Source of the DNA: CAZLGC01 sp964559275 | Lineage (GTDB): Bacteria > Patescibacteriota > CALEFQ01 | Length of the DNA stretch: 13,565 bases | Direction: 5' to 3' | Assembly: GCA_964559275.1 (NCBI GenBank) | Contig: CAZLGC010000031.1 | Location: forward strand, 1-13,565 | Shown here: positions 6,394 through 12,499 of the stretch, one piece after another | Position numbering within the stretch: the first letter of the stretch is position 1 | Layout: each line of letters begins with the position of its first letter | Translations under genes and position numbers: made by a program | The notes under the pieces: generated by a model | What the model was told of the DNA's origin: nothing | The model's input: the letters and a program-made list of their open reading frames with translations, nothing else | Database searches by the model: none

Positions 6394-6819
6394 ATGCGAC
6401 TCTGGAGCTTACATCCGCAATATCTAGATCCTCAAGGCCTCGTGGCGCTGTGGCGCGAGGGGCTTTTGGCGCAAAAAGTGCTCCAGGGTGAGACGAAAGG
6501 CTATACCAAGCATCCGCAGCTCCATCGTTTTCGGGAAACCCCGGATCCGACAGCGGCTATTCAAAGCTATCTATATTATGTCTGGCTGGAATCTAAAGCG
6601 CGCGAGTATCAGTTTGATAACACCAAAATTGCCAGACCGAAACGAGAACACCGGATCATCGTCCCTACCGGACAACTCAAATACGAACGGGAACATTTGC
6701 TCAAAAAAATCAGTGAGCGCAGCCCCAACCATTTAAAAAACCTGCCCGATGACAATTGGCAGGCACACCCGTTGGTGAAAGTTGTTCCCGGGGAGATTGC
6801 GGATTGGGAAATTATTTAG
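6394..6819 (+). CDS. Pyrimidine dimer DNA glycosylase / endonuclease V family
   Basis: A 141-residue protein of the T4 endonuclease V (Pyr_excise, DenV/Pdg) family, which removes UV-induced cyclobutane pyrimidine dimers by base excision with AP-lyase activity. The N-terminus MRLWSLHPQYLDPQGLVALW, REGLLAQKVLQGETKGYTKHPQL (residues 21 on) and REYQFDNTKI are family-typical. E22 is in the position expected for the catalytic glutamate (E23 in T4). Residue 2 is Arg rather than the Thr whose amino group is the T4 nucleophile, common in this cellular branch. The frame is open from a TTG at 6361, but the promoter lies inside that extension, so I chose the ATG at 6394. Its end overlaps the convergent msrA by 8 bp. 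It fits with nearby msrA/msrB and the heliorhodopsin as a light-damage defence set. Confidence 0.9.
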   Translation: MRLWSLHPQYLDPQGLVALWREGLLAQKVLQGETKGYTKHPQLHRFRETPDPTAAIQSYLYYVWLESKAREYQFDNTKIARPKREHRIIVPTGQLKYEREHLLKKISERSPNHLKNLPDDNWQAHPLVKVVPGEIADWEII

Positions 6820-7327
6820 TTTCCTTCAACTTCGCCAGCTTCGGTGCAATCACCAGCCGGCAATAGGGCTGGTTTTTATTTTTGGCAAAGTAATCTACGT
6901 GGTAATTTTCGGCCGGCCAAAACTTATCTAGTTTTTTCACTTCCGTCACAATTGGCGCAGAGAAATTAGTTTGGGCTGCTGCCAGCGCCCGGCGGACAAC
7001 CGTGCCTTGATTTTCATGGTTATACAAAATGATCGATCGGTACTGGGTGCCAACATCATTCCCCTGCCGATTTAGGGTGGTCGGGTCGTGGATTTCGAAG
7101 AAAACAGCCAGTAGATCGGGCAGTGAAATTTGGTCAGGATCAAACTCGACTTTGACGACTTCGGCGTGGCCGGTTTTGCCGGTGCTGACACTCTCGTAAG
7201 TAGGGTTGTCAACCGTACCGCCGGCGTAGCCCGGGGCAGCCCTGCTAACACCGGTAATGGTTTTGAGTAGCGCTTCCAGGCACCAGAAACAGCCGCCACC
7301 AAGTACAATGGTTTCAGTCTTTGCCAT
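6812..7327 (-). CDS. msrA: Peptide-methionine (S)-S-oxide reductase MsrA
   Basis: A 171-residue cytoplasmic MsrA that reduces the S-epimer of methionine sulfoxide in proteins. The catalytic motif GGGCFWC is at residues 10-16, with nucleophile C13 and C16 nearby; a further cysteine, C156 (QPYC), could serve in resolving the disulfide. Other family signatures are GYAGG (33-37), YESVSTGKTGHAEVV (44-58), FFEIHDPTTLNRQGNDVGTQ (76-95) and the ENYHVDYF element near 140. The length is normal. No signal peptide is present. Its start overlaps the end of msrB by 14 nt, so the pair is co-transcribed and translationally coupled. The 3' end overlaps the convergent glycosylase gene by 8 nt. Confidence 0.97.
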   Translation of the reverse strand: MAKTETIVLGGGCFWCLEALLKTITGVSRAAPGYAGGTVDNPTYESVSTGKTGHAEVVKVEFDPDQISLPDLLAVFFEIHDPTTLNRQGNDVGTQYRSIILYNHENQGTVVRRALAAAQTNFSAPIVTEVKKLDKFWPAENYHVDYFAKNKNQPYCRLVIAPKLAKLKETK

Positions 7328-7697
7328 CGGGTTTAAAATCTAGGGAAATGGAATTGACACAGTGGCGGGTATTTTTTGGAGTCATTTTTTCACCCCGGAA
7401 AACATGCCCCAAATGCGCCCCGCAGTTAGCACAGGTAATTTCGGTGCGCTGTCCGTCTGCGTCCGGCGATTCTTTGACCGCGCCGGGTACCGCCGTGTCA
7501 AAGCTGGGCCAACCCCCTACGGGGCCCGTAGGGCCACAGCCAGCGTCAAATTTGTTTTGCGAAGAAAACAGCTTGGCGCCGCAGCGCTTGCAAAGATAGT
7601 CGCCCTTGCCATCAAAATCATAATACTTACCGCTAAACGGCGCTTCGGTGCCCTTGCGGACAATCACTTCTTCTTCGGCGGGGGTTAGTTTTTTCAT
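7314..7697 (-). CDS. msrB: Peptide-methionine (R)-S-oxide reductase MsrB with loop insertion
   Basis: A 127-residue MsrB that reduces the R-epimer of methionine sulfoxide. Zinc ligands are the CxxC pairs C36/C39 and C89/C92; the catalytic cysteine is C113 in RHCVNSISLDF. The family motif normally read as GCGWPSF is split here: G53-C54-G55, then seven extra residues PTGPVGG (56-62), then WPSF (63-66). The 21-nt insert (7512-7532) lies almost wholly in a DNA palindrome. The frame is open back to 7763, but the ATG at 7697 gives the normal N-terminus (MKKLTPAEEE) and lies just downstream of an extended -10. It leads the msrB-msrA operon. Whether the insert affects activity is unknown. Confidence 0.95.
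   Translation of the reverse strand: MKKLTPAEEEVIVRKGTEAPFSGKYYDFDGKGDYLCKRCGAKLFSSQNKFDAGCGPTGPVGGWPSFDTAVPGAVKESPDADGQRTEITCANCGAHLGHVFRGEKMTPKNTRHCVNSISLDFKPDGKD
7515..7533. repeat. 19-nt palindrome inside msrB
   Basis: CCCTACGG, a GGC centre and CCGTAGGG: 8-bp perfect arms. It coincides with the seven-residue insertion in MsrB and resembles the CCCCGTACGGGG palindromes at 8257 and 13345. Confidence 0.8.
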
Positions 7698-7707
7698 AGT
7701 TACCTGA

Positions 7708-7716
7708 ATTCTACCA
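7708..7716 (-). promoter_or_regulatory. Extended -10 of msrB-msrA
   Basis: TGGTAGAAT on the minus strand, 10 nt before the ATG at 7697. Initiation would leave a leader of only about 3-4 nt, near-leaderless. No -35 is apparent. Confidence 0.55.
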
Positions 7717-7756
7717 CAACAGTACCAGCCCAGTCTATGCCGATCTATTTTCCACC

Positions 7757-7785
7757 TTGACAAAAAGTAAAAATGACGTTAAACT
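7757..7785 (+). promoter_or_regulatory. Promoter of the 7832 gene
   Basis: TTGACA (7757-7762), a 17-nt spacer and TAAACT (7780-7785). The predicted start near 7792 gives a leader of about 40 nt holding AAGGAGG at 7815-7821. Confidence 0.75.
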
Positions 7786-7831
7786 AGCGCGGGCACTGGT
7801 GCCACCCTAAACGTAAGGAGGAAAACTATAT

Positions 7832-8191
7832 ATGGGGTGTCAGGAATTATCAACTACAGTTTTATTGGGCTTAGCCAGGATTTTTCGGGATTGTATCCAG
7901 GTTGGCATTGACCTCGATCTGGCAGTTCCCCGCCTGCAGGCAATCCAAGCCGAACTCCGACAGCGCGAGGGCGAGGACATCGCCCACGTTCTGAGAATCG
8001 AGCGACAGCATCTGCACATCGTCATGAGCGACTGCCCAGCCTCAATGCTGCAAACACGAGCGCGGGAGCGTCAGGTGCAACTTACCTGGCCACTGACCAA
8101 GCTTGAGCTGGAGCATGAGCACTGGATCCAACGAGTGTATCAGGAGCTGATTCAGGCCAGACAACCTGTCCGAGTTCCCGTCCTGAGCTAG
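7832..8191 (+). CDS. Orphan soluble alpha-helical protein
   Basis: A 119-residue protein with no signal peptide or transmembrane helix, predicted largely helical. The segment LQAIQAELRQREGEDIAHVL (residues 35-54) and the region 70-110 (rich in Arg, Glu, Gln and Leu) have amphipathic spacing, and HEHWIQRVYQELIQAR lies near the C-terminus. I recognise no family or catalytic motif. Start choice is secure: AAGGAGG (7815-7821) lies 10 nt upstream of the ATG. It is monocistronic, with a consensus promoter ahead and two tandem terminators behind, and lies divergent from msrB and convergent with the heliorhodopsin operon. Expression signals are among the strongest in the window, suggesting abundant product. 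Function unknown. Confidence 0.75.
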   Translation: MGCQELSTTVLLGLARIFRDCIQVGIDLDLAVPRLQAIQAELRQREGEDIAHVLRIERQHLHIVMSDCPASMLQTRARERQVQLTWPLTKLELEHEHWIQRVYQELIQARQPVRVPVLS

Positions 8192-8209
8192 GCCGACCAG
8201 TGAGCCTCC

Positions 8210-8246
8210 GCGTGCCGGTTGTAGACCGCCGACACGCTTTTCTTTT
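8210..8246 (+). terminator. First terminator of the 7832 gene
   Basis: An imperfect hairpin: GCGTG (8210-8214) with CACGC (8233-8237), and an inner CGGT-ACCG pairing. It is followed by TTTTCTTTT. Confidence 0.65.
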
Positions 8247-8249
8247 GCG

Positions 8250-8279
8250 AAAAGAGCCCCGTACGGGGGCTCTTTTTTT
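8250..8279. terminator. Bidirectional terminator between convergent units
   Basis: AAAAGAGCCCC (8250-8260) pairs with GGGGCTCTTTT (8266-8276) around a 5-nt loop, with T tracts on both strands. It serves the plus-strand 7832 gene and the minus-strand heliorhodopsin operon. The core CCCCGTACGGGG is a perfect palindrome that recurs at 13345-13360. Confidence 0.9.
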
Positions 8280-8297
8280 ACTGAGATTGTGAGGATC

Positions 8298-9128
8298 CTA
8301 TACCGGACGCAGGGTCCCCGCAAATACCTGCCAGGCCAGGAGCGACTTGGCCACTAAACTCAGAATTATATAGACATACTCGCCGTAGATATAATTCTTC
8401 CACTTGCCGACTTTTTTGTACTGCAGGACGATGTTGAAGGCAAAAATATTGAAGGCCACAAAAATCGTGCCGAAGATCCAGTAAACAAATGTCGGCGGCT
8501 CCGCTCCCTCACTGCCGGCCCCGATGAAATAGAGGAAGATAACTATCCAGGGAATAATACCGGCCAGACACCCGAACCAGTAAGCCAGCCAGTTGGTCTT
8601 TTTGGTGTACTGATTGATCAGCTCCATCATCCAACCGAACAGAATCATCATGGCATTCAGGGAGAAAAGGAGAACCAGGCTACTGAAATCATACATACCA
8701 AACAGCATGGCGATGATGACGATCATCAGGGATGAGGAGAAACTGTATTCTATCCAACGGGCCGGGTTGATTCCCTTGCTGATGTTTTTTACGTACCACT
8801 TGTTGATGCCAGGCAGAATGATGAGAAAATGGGCAATAGCAGACATGAACAGGAACGCGGCAACCATCGGGCCGAGTGGTACTTCGAACCAGGTTTCAGA
8901 TACAGGCAGCAGTTTCTGCAGCTCGGGATTGAACTCTAGATACGCCGTAGTAACCGGTAAGGAGAAATCGTTACTCAGATACAGCATCAAAAATCCCTGC
9001 ACCGCGTGGATTACGGCCGCGATACCATTAAAGATACGCAGCTTGCGAAAACCGGCCGCATCCGCCTGGATGACCGGTTTTTTGGCCTTTTTGGGCTTGG
9101 CCATGACAGCGGCTGTTGATTCTTCCAT
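8298..9128 (-). CDS. Heliorhodopsin
   Basis: A 276-residue seven-helix retinal protein of the heliorhodopsin family, distinct from type 1 rhodopsins and inserted with its N-terminus inside. Retinal-binding lysine is K261 in SLVAKSLLAWQVF (helix 7); the counter-ion is E127 in RWIEYSFSSSLM (helix 3). H100 (SAIAH) and H41 match family histidines. K261, E127 and H100 sit at a constant offset of 20 from K241, E107 and H80 of heliorhodopsin 48C12. Helices lie at about 29-51, 83-107, 121-144, 148-171, 180-203, 212-236 and 246-271; the long first outer loop is 52-82. The basic N-terminus (KPKKAKKP) supports the inverted topology. It is last of a four-gene operon, 20 nt after tspO. The family does not pump ions in most cases studied; a sensory or enzyme-modulating role is likely. 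No Shine-Dalgarno site; a second ATG at residue 9 is possible. Confidence 0.97.
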   Translation of the reverse strand: MEESTAAVMAKPKKAKKPVIQADAAGFRKLRIFNGIAAVIHAVQGFLMLYLSNDFSLPVTTAYLEFNPELQKLLPVSETWFEVPLGPMVAAFLFMSAIAHFLIILPGINKWYVKNISKGINPARWIEYSFSSSLMIVIIAMLFGMYDFSSLVLLFSLNAMMILFGWMMELINQYTKKTNWLAYWFGCLAGIIPWIVIFLYFIGAGSEGAEPPTFVYWIFGTIFVAFNIFAFNIVLQYKKVGKWKNYIYGEYVYIILSLVAKSLLAWQVFAGTLRPV

Positions 9129-9148
9129 AATTTTGGTCTTTTAAATTT

Positions 9149-9622
9149 TTATATATTTAGTTGCCAAACTGTAAAATTGAGATAGGAAGCAAAACTGACC
9201 CAGCAAAGATAGGGAATCAGCATAATCGCCGCTGCTCGCACTGGTTTCCAGGTCATTATTACTAGAATCAGAATTGTTATCGCCATCAGGACCGCCTCAA
9301 AGAAAGCAATGTCCAGCCAGTTGACACCAAAAAAGAGGTAACTCCACAAGGCATTAAGGCCCAGGTTAACGAAGAAAACCACTGCCACAATCATGAAGTT
9401 TCGCCCCCGCGGCATTTTCCGCCAGATTAGAATACCGGCAATGGCGATCATAATGTAAAGCACTGTCCAGACAGCGCCGATAATGGCACCATCGGGAGTC
9501 CAGTCCGGTAAGTTTATCTGATTGTACCAGGTGGTGAGCGAGCTGTTTGTCGCCAAACTACCGGCCAGGCCAGTCAGAAAAACAAAGACCGGGATAAGGA
9601 AATCTGATAACTTCAGTTTCAT
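9149..9622 (-). CDS. tspO: TspO/MBR tryptophan-rich sensory protein
   Basis: A 157-residue five-helix membrane protein of the TspO/peripheral benzodiazepine receptor family, which binds porphyrins and heme-related ligands; in Rhodobacter it modulates photosynthesis genes in response to oxygen and light. Signatures are LPDWTPDGAIIGAVWTVLYI (residues 38-57), ALWSYLFFGVNWLDIAFFEA (91-110) and LIPYLCWVSFASYLNFTVWQLN (135-156). Nine tryptophans (W32, 41, 52, 67, 93, 102, 125, 141, 153) include those of the ligand pocket. Full length for the family. It starts 10 nt after the cupin and ends 20 nt before the heliorhodopsin start, so the two photobiology-related membrane proteins are co-transcribed. 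Confidence 0.96.
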   Translation of the reverse strand: MKLKLSDFLIPVFVFLTGLAGSLATNSSLTTWYNQINLPDWTPDGAIIGAVWTVLYIMIAIAGILIWRKMPRGRNFMIVAVVFFVNLGLNALWSYLFFGVNWLDIAFFEAVLMAITILILVIMTWKPVRAAAIMLIPYLCWVSFASYLNFTVWQLNI

Positions 9623-9632
9623 ACTTTTTGTT

Positions 9633-9932
9633 TTAGTTGAATAAGGCTACTGTATAAATATAGCGTAATTTGCCGCCACCGGCATTTTTTATATTATGCT
9701 TTTTCTCCGCCGGGATAAAAACCATGTGGTCAGCAGCAACTTCGACCGGCTCTTCGCCCTCAACCATCACCAGTGCCGTGCCGTCCAGAATCGCAATAAT
9801 CTCTTCTCTTTTGTCAGTGACGTGCTCCCCCACTTCTGCGCCCGGCGCCAAAATAACCAACCCCGATTTCAATTTCTGACTGCGGGGCGGCTTGAGCAGC
9901 GAGCCGGCCTGGTCCAGTTTTTTGATATGCAT
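9633..9932 (-). CDS. Cupin_2-type cupin domain protein
   Basis: A 99-residue single-domain cupin. Motif 1 is APGAEVGEHVTDKREEIIAI followed by LDG, with a metal-ligand His and downstream Glu; motif 2 is FIPAEKKHNIKN with the second His. It lacks one of the usual paired histidines of the HxH (here EHV), so the metal site may have fewer ligands. The frame continues back to 10022, inside the upstream gene; I chose the ATG at 9932, which starts 4 nt after that gene's stop. It lies between the methyltransferase-like gene and tspO, 10 nt from the latter. It could be a sensor or a small-molecule enzyme; the substrate cannot be read from the sequence. Confidence 0.88.
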   Translation of the reverse strand: MHIKKLDQAGSLLKPPRSQKLKSGLVILAPGAEVGEHVTDKREEIIAILDGTALVMVEGEEPVEVAADHMVFIPAEKKHNIKNAGGGKLRYIYTVALFN

Positions 9933-9936
9933 TGTT

Positions 9937-10440
9937 TTAGAAAAAAGTTTTTCGTTTGTATTCTCTATACTCGTCGCCGTATTTTTTCTCAAGTTCCCGC
10001 TCTTCATCCTGCGCCCAGACAAACAGCAGTAGCACCCAAATCGGCGCGGTGTACAGAGTCAGGCTTTTGTCAAGCAACAGCGGAATTCCGATCACGAGCA
10101 GGCTCCAGCCCAGATACATTGGGTGGCGGACATATTTGTAAATGCCGGTAGTGATCAGCTCGTCAACATCGGCCTGGTGCTGGTGCTTAGCCAGCGAGGA
10201 TAGAGTAAAGAAGATACCAAGGACCGAAACAACCAAACCCACCCACCAGAAAGTTTCCGGATGGAAATTGGTCCCGGGCTGGCTACAAAAGATGCTTCCC
10301 CACCAGCCGACCCAGTAAACGAAGATTGACAGTCCGCCCTGCAGGTGCAGCGACTTGTCGTCACCTGGCAGTTTCTTCAGGTGGAGCAGGTAGTGCCAGA
10401 CAAAGCCGGCTGCGGTAATAGCAAAGAATAGAAGCCACAT
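9937..10440 (-). CDS. Isoprenylcysteine methyltransferase-like membrane protein
   Basis: About 167 residues (172 from a TTG at 10455). An integral membrane protein of the ICMT/PEMT-like superfamily (S-adenosylmethionine-dependent methylation at the membrane). The diagnostic C-terminal block is GIYKYVRHPMYLGWSL, then a helix pair, then AQDEERELEKKYGDEYREYK, giving the RHPxY and EExxLxxxYG-xYxxY motifs that bind the methyl donor. There are about five hydrophobic segments. Starts: the TTG at 10455 abuts a 9-bp hairpin that would hinder ribosomes, so I prefer the ATG at 10440; neither has a Shine-Dalgarno site. It is the first gene of the cupin-tspO-heliorhodopsin operon. The true substrate in bacteria is unknown; a hydrophobic acceptor such as a lipid or isoprenoid is inference. 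Confidence 0.88.
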   Translation of the reverse strand: MWLLFFAITAAGFVWHYLLHLKKLPGDDKSLHLQGGLSIFVYWVGWWGSIFCSQPGTNFHPETFWWVGLVVSVLGIFFTLSSLAKHQHQADVDELITTGIYKYVRHPMYLGWSLLVIGIPLLLDKSLTLYTAPIWVLLLFVWAQDEERELEKKYGDEYREYKRKTFF

Positions 10441-10455
10441 AGATGGAATATGCAA

Positions 10456-10479
10456 GCCGAAGGCTGATCCGCCTTCAGC
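10456..10479 (-). promoter_or_regulatory. Hairpin ahead of the heliorhodopsin operon
   Basis: On the minus strand GCTGAAGGC pairs with GCCTTCGGC (9 bp with one G-U) around GGATCA. It follows the transglutaminase gene and immediately precedes the TTG at 10455. No U tract follows, so it is a weak terminator at best; it may act as attenuator, processing signal or start-site mask. No clear promoter for the operon is visible in 10456-10501. Confidence 0.45.
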
Positions 10480-10501
10480 GGAAAAGATAGAATTAGAAAC
10501 T

Positions 10502-11545
10502 CTACGGCGAAGCTGATTTGGTAATCTTGATATCCTCGGTCGCCGTCACTACACCGGGATCCCCCTGATATTCATAGGAAAAATAACTGAAACCACGCAG
10601 TTTGGGAGCATTACGACCCTGGGTGACTATCATATGCTTGCCGTCCGACTGAGAGAATTCGGCATTGTGCGAATTCTCGTGCCGGCCCCAGGTGGGATCC
10701 GCCGGCGTCCAGCCGGTGCCCGGAAGATAAAACTCCACCCAGGCATGCTTAATCTCACCCAGATCGGTCTCCTCGTCACTTTTATAAGCATAGCCTTCAA
10801 TTGTCCGGGCCGGCACTCCTGCCGCCCGGCTGAGTGCCACCAGCAAATCTGAGAATTCATTACAATCGCCGCCGCCCGCGGCCAATGCCTGCTTGGCCCC
10901 GACAAATTCCGGGTTGTAGCCGAAGTAGTCCAAGTTATCGGTTACATATTCATAAAGCGCCACCGCCTTGGCACAACTATTGGCCGCCCCCATCGTCAGC
11001 TGGTTAGCCAGCTGCTCAATTTCCGGATCTTCGCTTTCGATATATTGCTCCGGATACAAATAGTCACTTAGGCCTTGTCCCTGGCAGTTACCTAGATAAT
11101 TGAAATATTTATTGGCAGTAACCTCGTAGGTGGCTGTAACCTGCCGAGTAGCGCCCGCGGGCAGAGAATCGATCTCGATAACCGAAAATTCATTTCCCAG
11201 TTTGCCCGTCTCCTCCCGAACCGGGGGAGGTTGAATATCCGTAGAGGTAACATTCTGATATGGGCTGATATCTTCCATAGTCGCAAACCATAAACTAAGC
11301 CCGGTGACTTCCTCGGTTCCTTTATTCTGAAAAGTGACCGTACTGACCACAGAATAAGTCTCACTGCCGCGTTTTTCCTGGTAGGGATCACCGTCGCCCA
11401 GATACAGCTCGTCCAAGGGCATATCCGCCTCGGCCACGGTCTCCGGCTCGGTCCCCGGTTCCGACCGGGTTAAATTTTCCCCGCAGCCGGTGGCGAGCAC
11501 GGACACCAGGCTGAAGACTAATATTATCAGGTAGATTTTTTTCAT
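10502..11545 (-). CDS. Transglutaminase-like lipoprotein
   Basis: A 347-residue predicted lipoprotein with a C-terminal transglutaminase-like (papain-fold) domain. The lipobox LATGC makes C21 the lipidated residue. Residues 50-145 form a beta-rich domain (SVVSTVTFQNKG and TRQVTATYEV) like those preceding extracellular transglutaminase cores. The catalytic triad is visible: C228 in GGGDCNEFSDLL, H267 in IKHAWVEFYL and D283 in PADPTWG. Such proteins act as surface peptidases or amide-crosslinking enzymes, or as inactive folds; the intact triad suggests activity. The frame is open back to 11632, but the ATG at 11545 begins the signal peptide and has a GAGGA site upstream. It is divergent from the 11695 gene and 46-61 nt upstream of the heliorhodopsin operon, possibly co-transcribed with it. 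Confidence 0.92.
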   Translation of the reverse strand: MKKIYLIILVFSLVSVLATGCGENLTRSEPGTEPETVAEADMPLDELYLGDGDPYQEKRGSETYSVVSTVTFQNKGTEEVTGLSLWFATMEDISPYQNVTSTDIQPPPVREETGKLGNEFSVIEIDSLPAGATRQVTATYEVTANKYFNYLGNCQGQGLSDYLYPEQYIESEDPEIEQLANQLTMGAANSCAKAVALYEYVTDNLDYFGYNPEFVGAKQALAAGGGDCNEFSDLLVALSRAAGVPARTIEGYAYKSDEETDLGEIKHAWVEFYLPGTGWTPADPTWGRHENSHNAEFSQSDGKHMIVTQGRNAPKLRGFSYFSYEYQGDPGVVTATEDIKITKSASP

Positions 11546-11590
11546 ATTTTTGTTTTCCTCAAAAATCAGGAATCGATTTTCCTTATTTTT

Positions 11591-11599
11591 ATTGTAACA
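11591..11599 (-). promoter_or_regulatory. Extended -10 of the transglutaminase gene
   Basis: TGTTACAAT on the minus strand, about 45 nt before the ATG at 11545. The leader contains a near-palindrome, GGAAAATCGATTCC, that could be an operator, then a GAGGA ribosome site. Confidence 0.55.
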
Positions 11600-11636
11600 T
11601 TTCTGACAATTTATTTGTAGATTGATAATCACCGGC

Positions 11637-11665
11637 TTGACCGGGCCCTATCTATGTGCTATCTT
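11637..11665 (+). promoter_or_regulatory. Promoter of the 11695 gene
   Basis: TTGACC (11637-11642), a 17-nt spacer and TATCTT (11660-11665) preceded by TGC, so both -35 and extended -10 are present. Predicted leader about 23 nt with AAGGAGG at 11682-11688. Confidence 0.7.
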
Positions 11666-11694
11666 CCACTGAAACCTTAACAAGGAGGGTAGAA

Positions 11695-12438
11695 ATGCTA
11701 CCAAAAATATGGTGGCCCAGTCTCTGGTACGCTGAAAATACTCCCGTAGGCGAGCCAATTTGGCTGATAGTGGTGATGCTGGCAATACTGACAGTATTTT
11801 TCCTAGCCATCACCACTTTCATTCTGAGCGTGAATCGGGTATTACGGAGTCGGTACAAAACCGAGCTGTCGGCGCTGAAACATCACGTTGACGATCTGCG
11901 CCGAAAGGCGGAAGATTACTTCCACATCATGCGCTACCAGCATTTTCCAGAGTCTTCGGAAATGCCGTCAATGATAGTGGAATTGGCCGTATTTGCCAGC
12001 GAAGATGACATCGCCGCTGGCAGCTACGAAACTCTAACGTCCTACAGCGGTACATTGGAGACGCTCGCCCGGGCAATACCCAACTATTTCTTTCCGGACA
12101 ACCGGAAACCGAGGGAACTGGAATACGCTGTAGCGGTGAACCTGAACGACTATGAACACCAACGAACCTTGGTTGTCCCCGAAGGCTGTAGGCGCCGGCA
12201 AGACAACACGCGGGTGGCATTGTTCACATGTCTATTGGTGGCCGCTGCTCTGACCAATCAGTTTCAGTATCCGCCCCGGCGGATCAGCTACTCTGTCCGC
12301 AGCCCCGACCAGCTGCTAAATGTGTTCTTTGACGAAAATTGGCACGATGCTTTCGACATCCCCTGGGATGTCGTTCAAGCAGTCAAGATTTTCTCGGAGA
12401 AGCTTCATAAGCACTGTAAGGATTACTTTCGGGAGTAA
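11695..12438 (+). CDS. Orphan single-span membrane protein with large cytoplasmic domain
   Basis: A 247-residue protein with a short Trp-rich N-terminus (LPKIWWPSLWY), one transmembrane helix (about 22-46), a basic juxtamembrane segment and a probable coiled coil (about 50-70, LSALKHHVDDLRRKAEDYF). A soluble domain fills the rest. The downstream region has hydrophobic strands (MIVELAVFA, LEYAVAVNL) and a possible second hydrophobic helix (ALFTCLLVAAALT, about 181-193). The positively charged segment just after the helix suggests that the C-terminal domain is cytoplasmic. No family recognised. AAGGAGG (11682-11688), 6 nt upstream, sets the ATG at 11695 rather than an upstream in-frame codon. 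Monocistronic, with promoter and strong terminator. Confidence 0.78.
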   Translation: MLPKIWWPSLWYAENTPVGEPIWLIVVMLAILTVFFLAITTFILSVNRVLRSRYKTELSALKHHVDDLRRKAEDYFHIMRYQHFPESSEMPSMIVELAVFASEDDIAAGSYETLTSYSGTLETLARAIPNYFFPDNRKPRELEYAVAVNLNDYEHQRTLVVPEGCRRRQDNTRVALFTCLLVAAALTNQFQYPPRRISYSVRSPDQLLNVFFDENWHDAFDIPWDVVQAVKIFSEKLHKHCKDYFRE

Positions 12439-12457
12439 GTCATGAGACACACATCAC

Positions 12458-12489
12458 AAACCCCCTCACGGTTTTACGAGGGGGTTTTT
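12458..12489 (+). terminator. Terminator of the 11695 gene
   Basis: AAACCCCCTC (12458-12467) pairs with GAGGGGGTTT (12478-12487) over a 10-nt loop; the T run continues to 12489. Confidence 0.9.
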
Positions 12490-12499
12490 CCTATGTAAA

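Noticed and set aside
8298..9128. Type 1 proton pump or sensory rhodopsin
   Set aside because: Helix 3 carries the heliorhodopsin IEYS element and helix 7 SLVAKS; the DTD/NDQ-type pump motifs are absent.
8614..9144. Plus-strand ORF of 176 codons
   Set aside because: It is a shadow of the heliorhodopsin gene on the opposite strand.
9933..10022. Extended start of the 9633 cupin at 10022
   Set aside because: It would overlap the upstream gene by about 86 nt and adds low-complexity residues unlike any cupin; the ATG at 9932 gives a normal domain.
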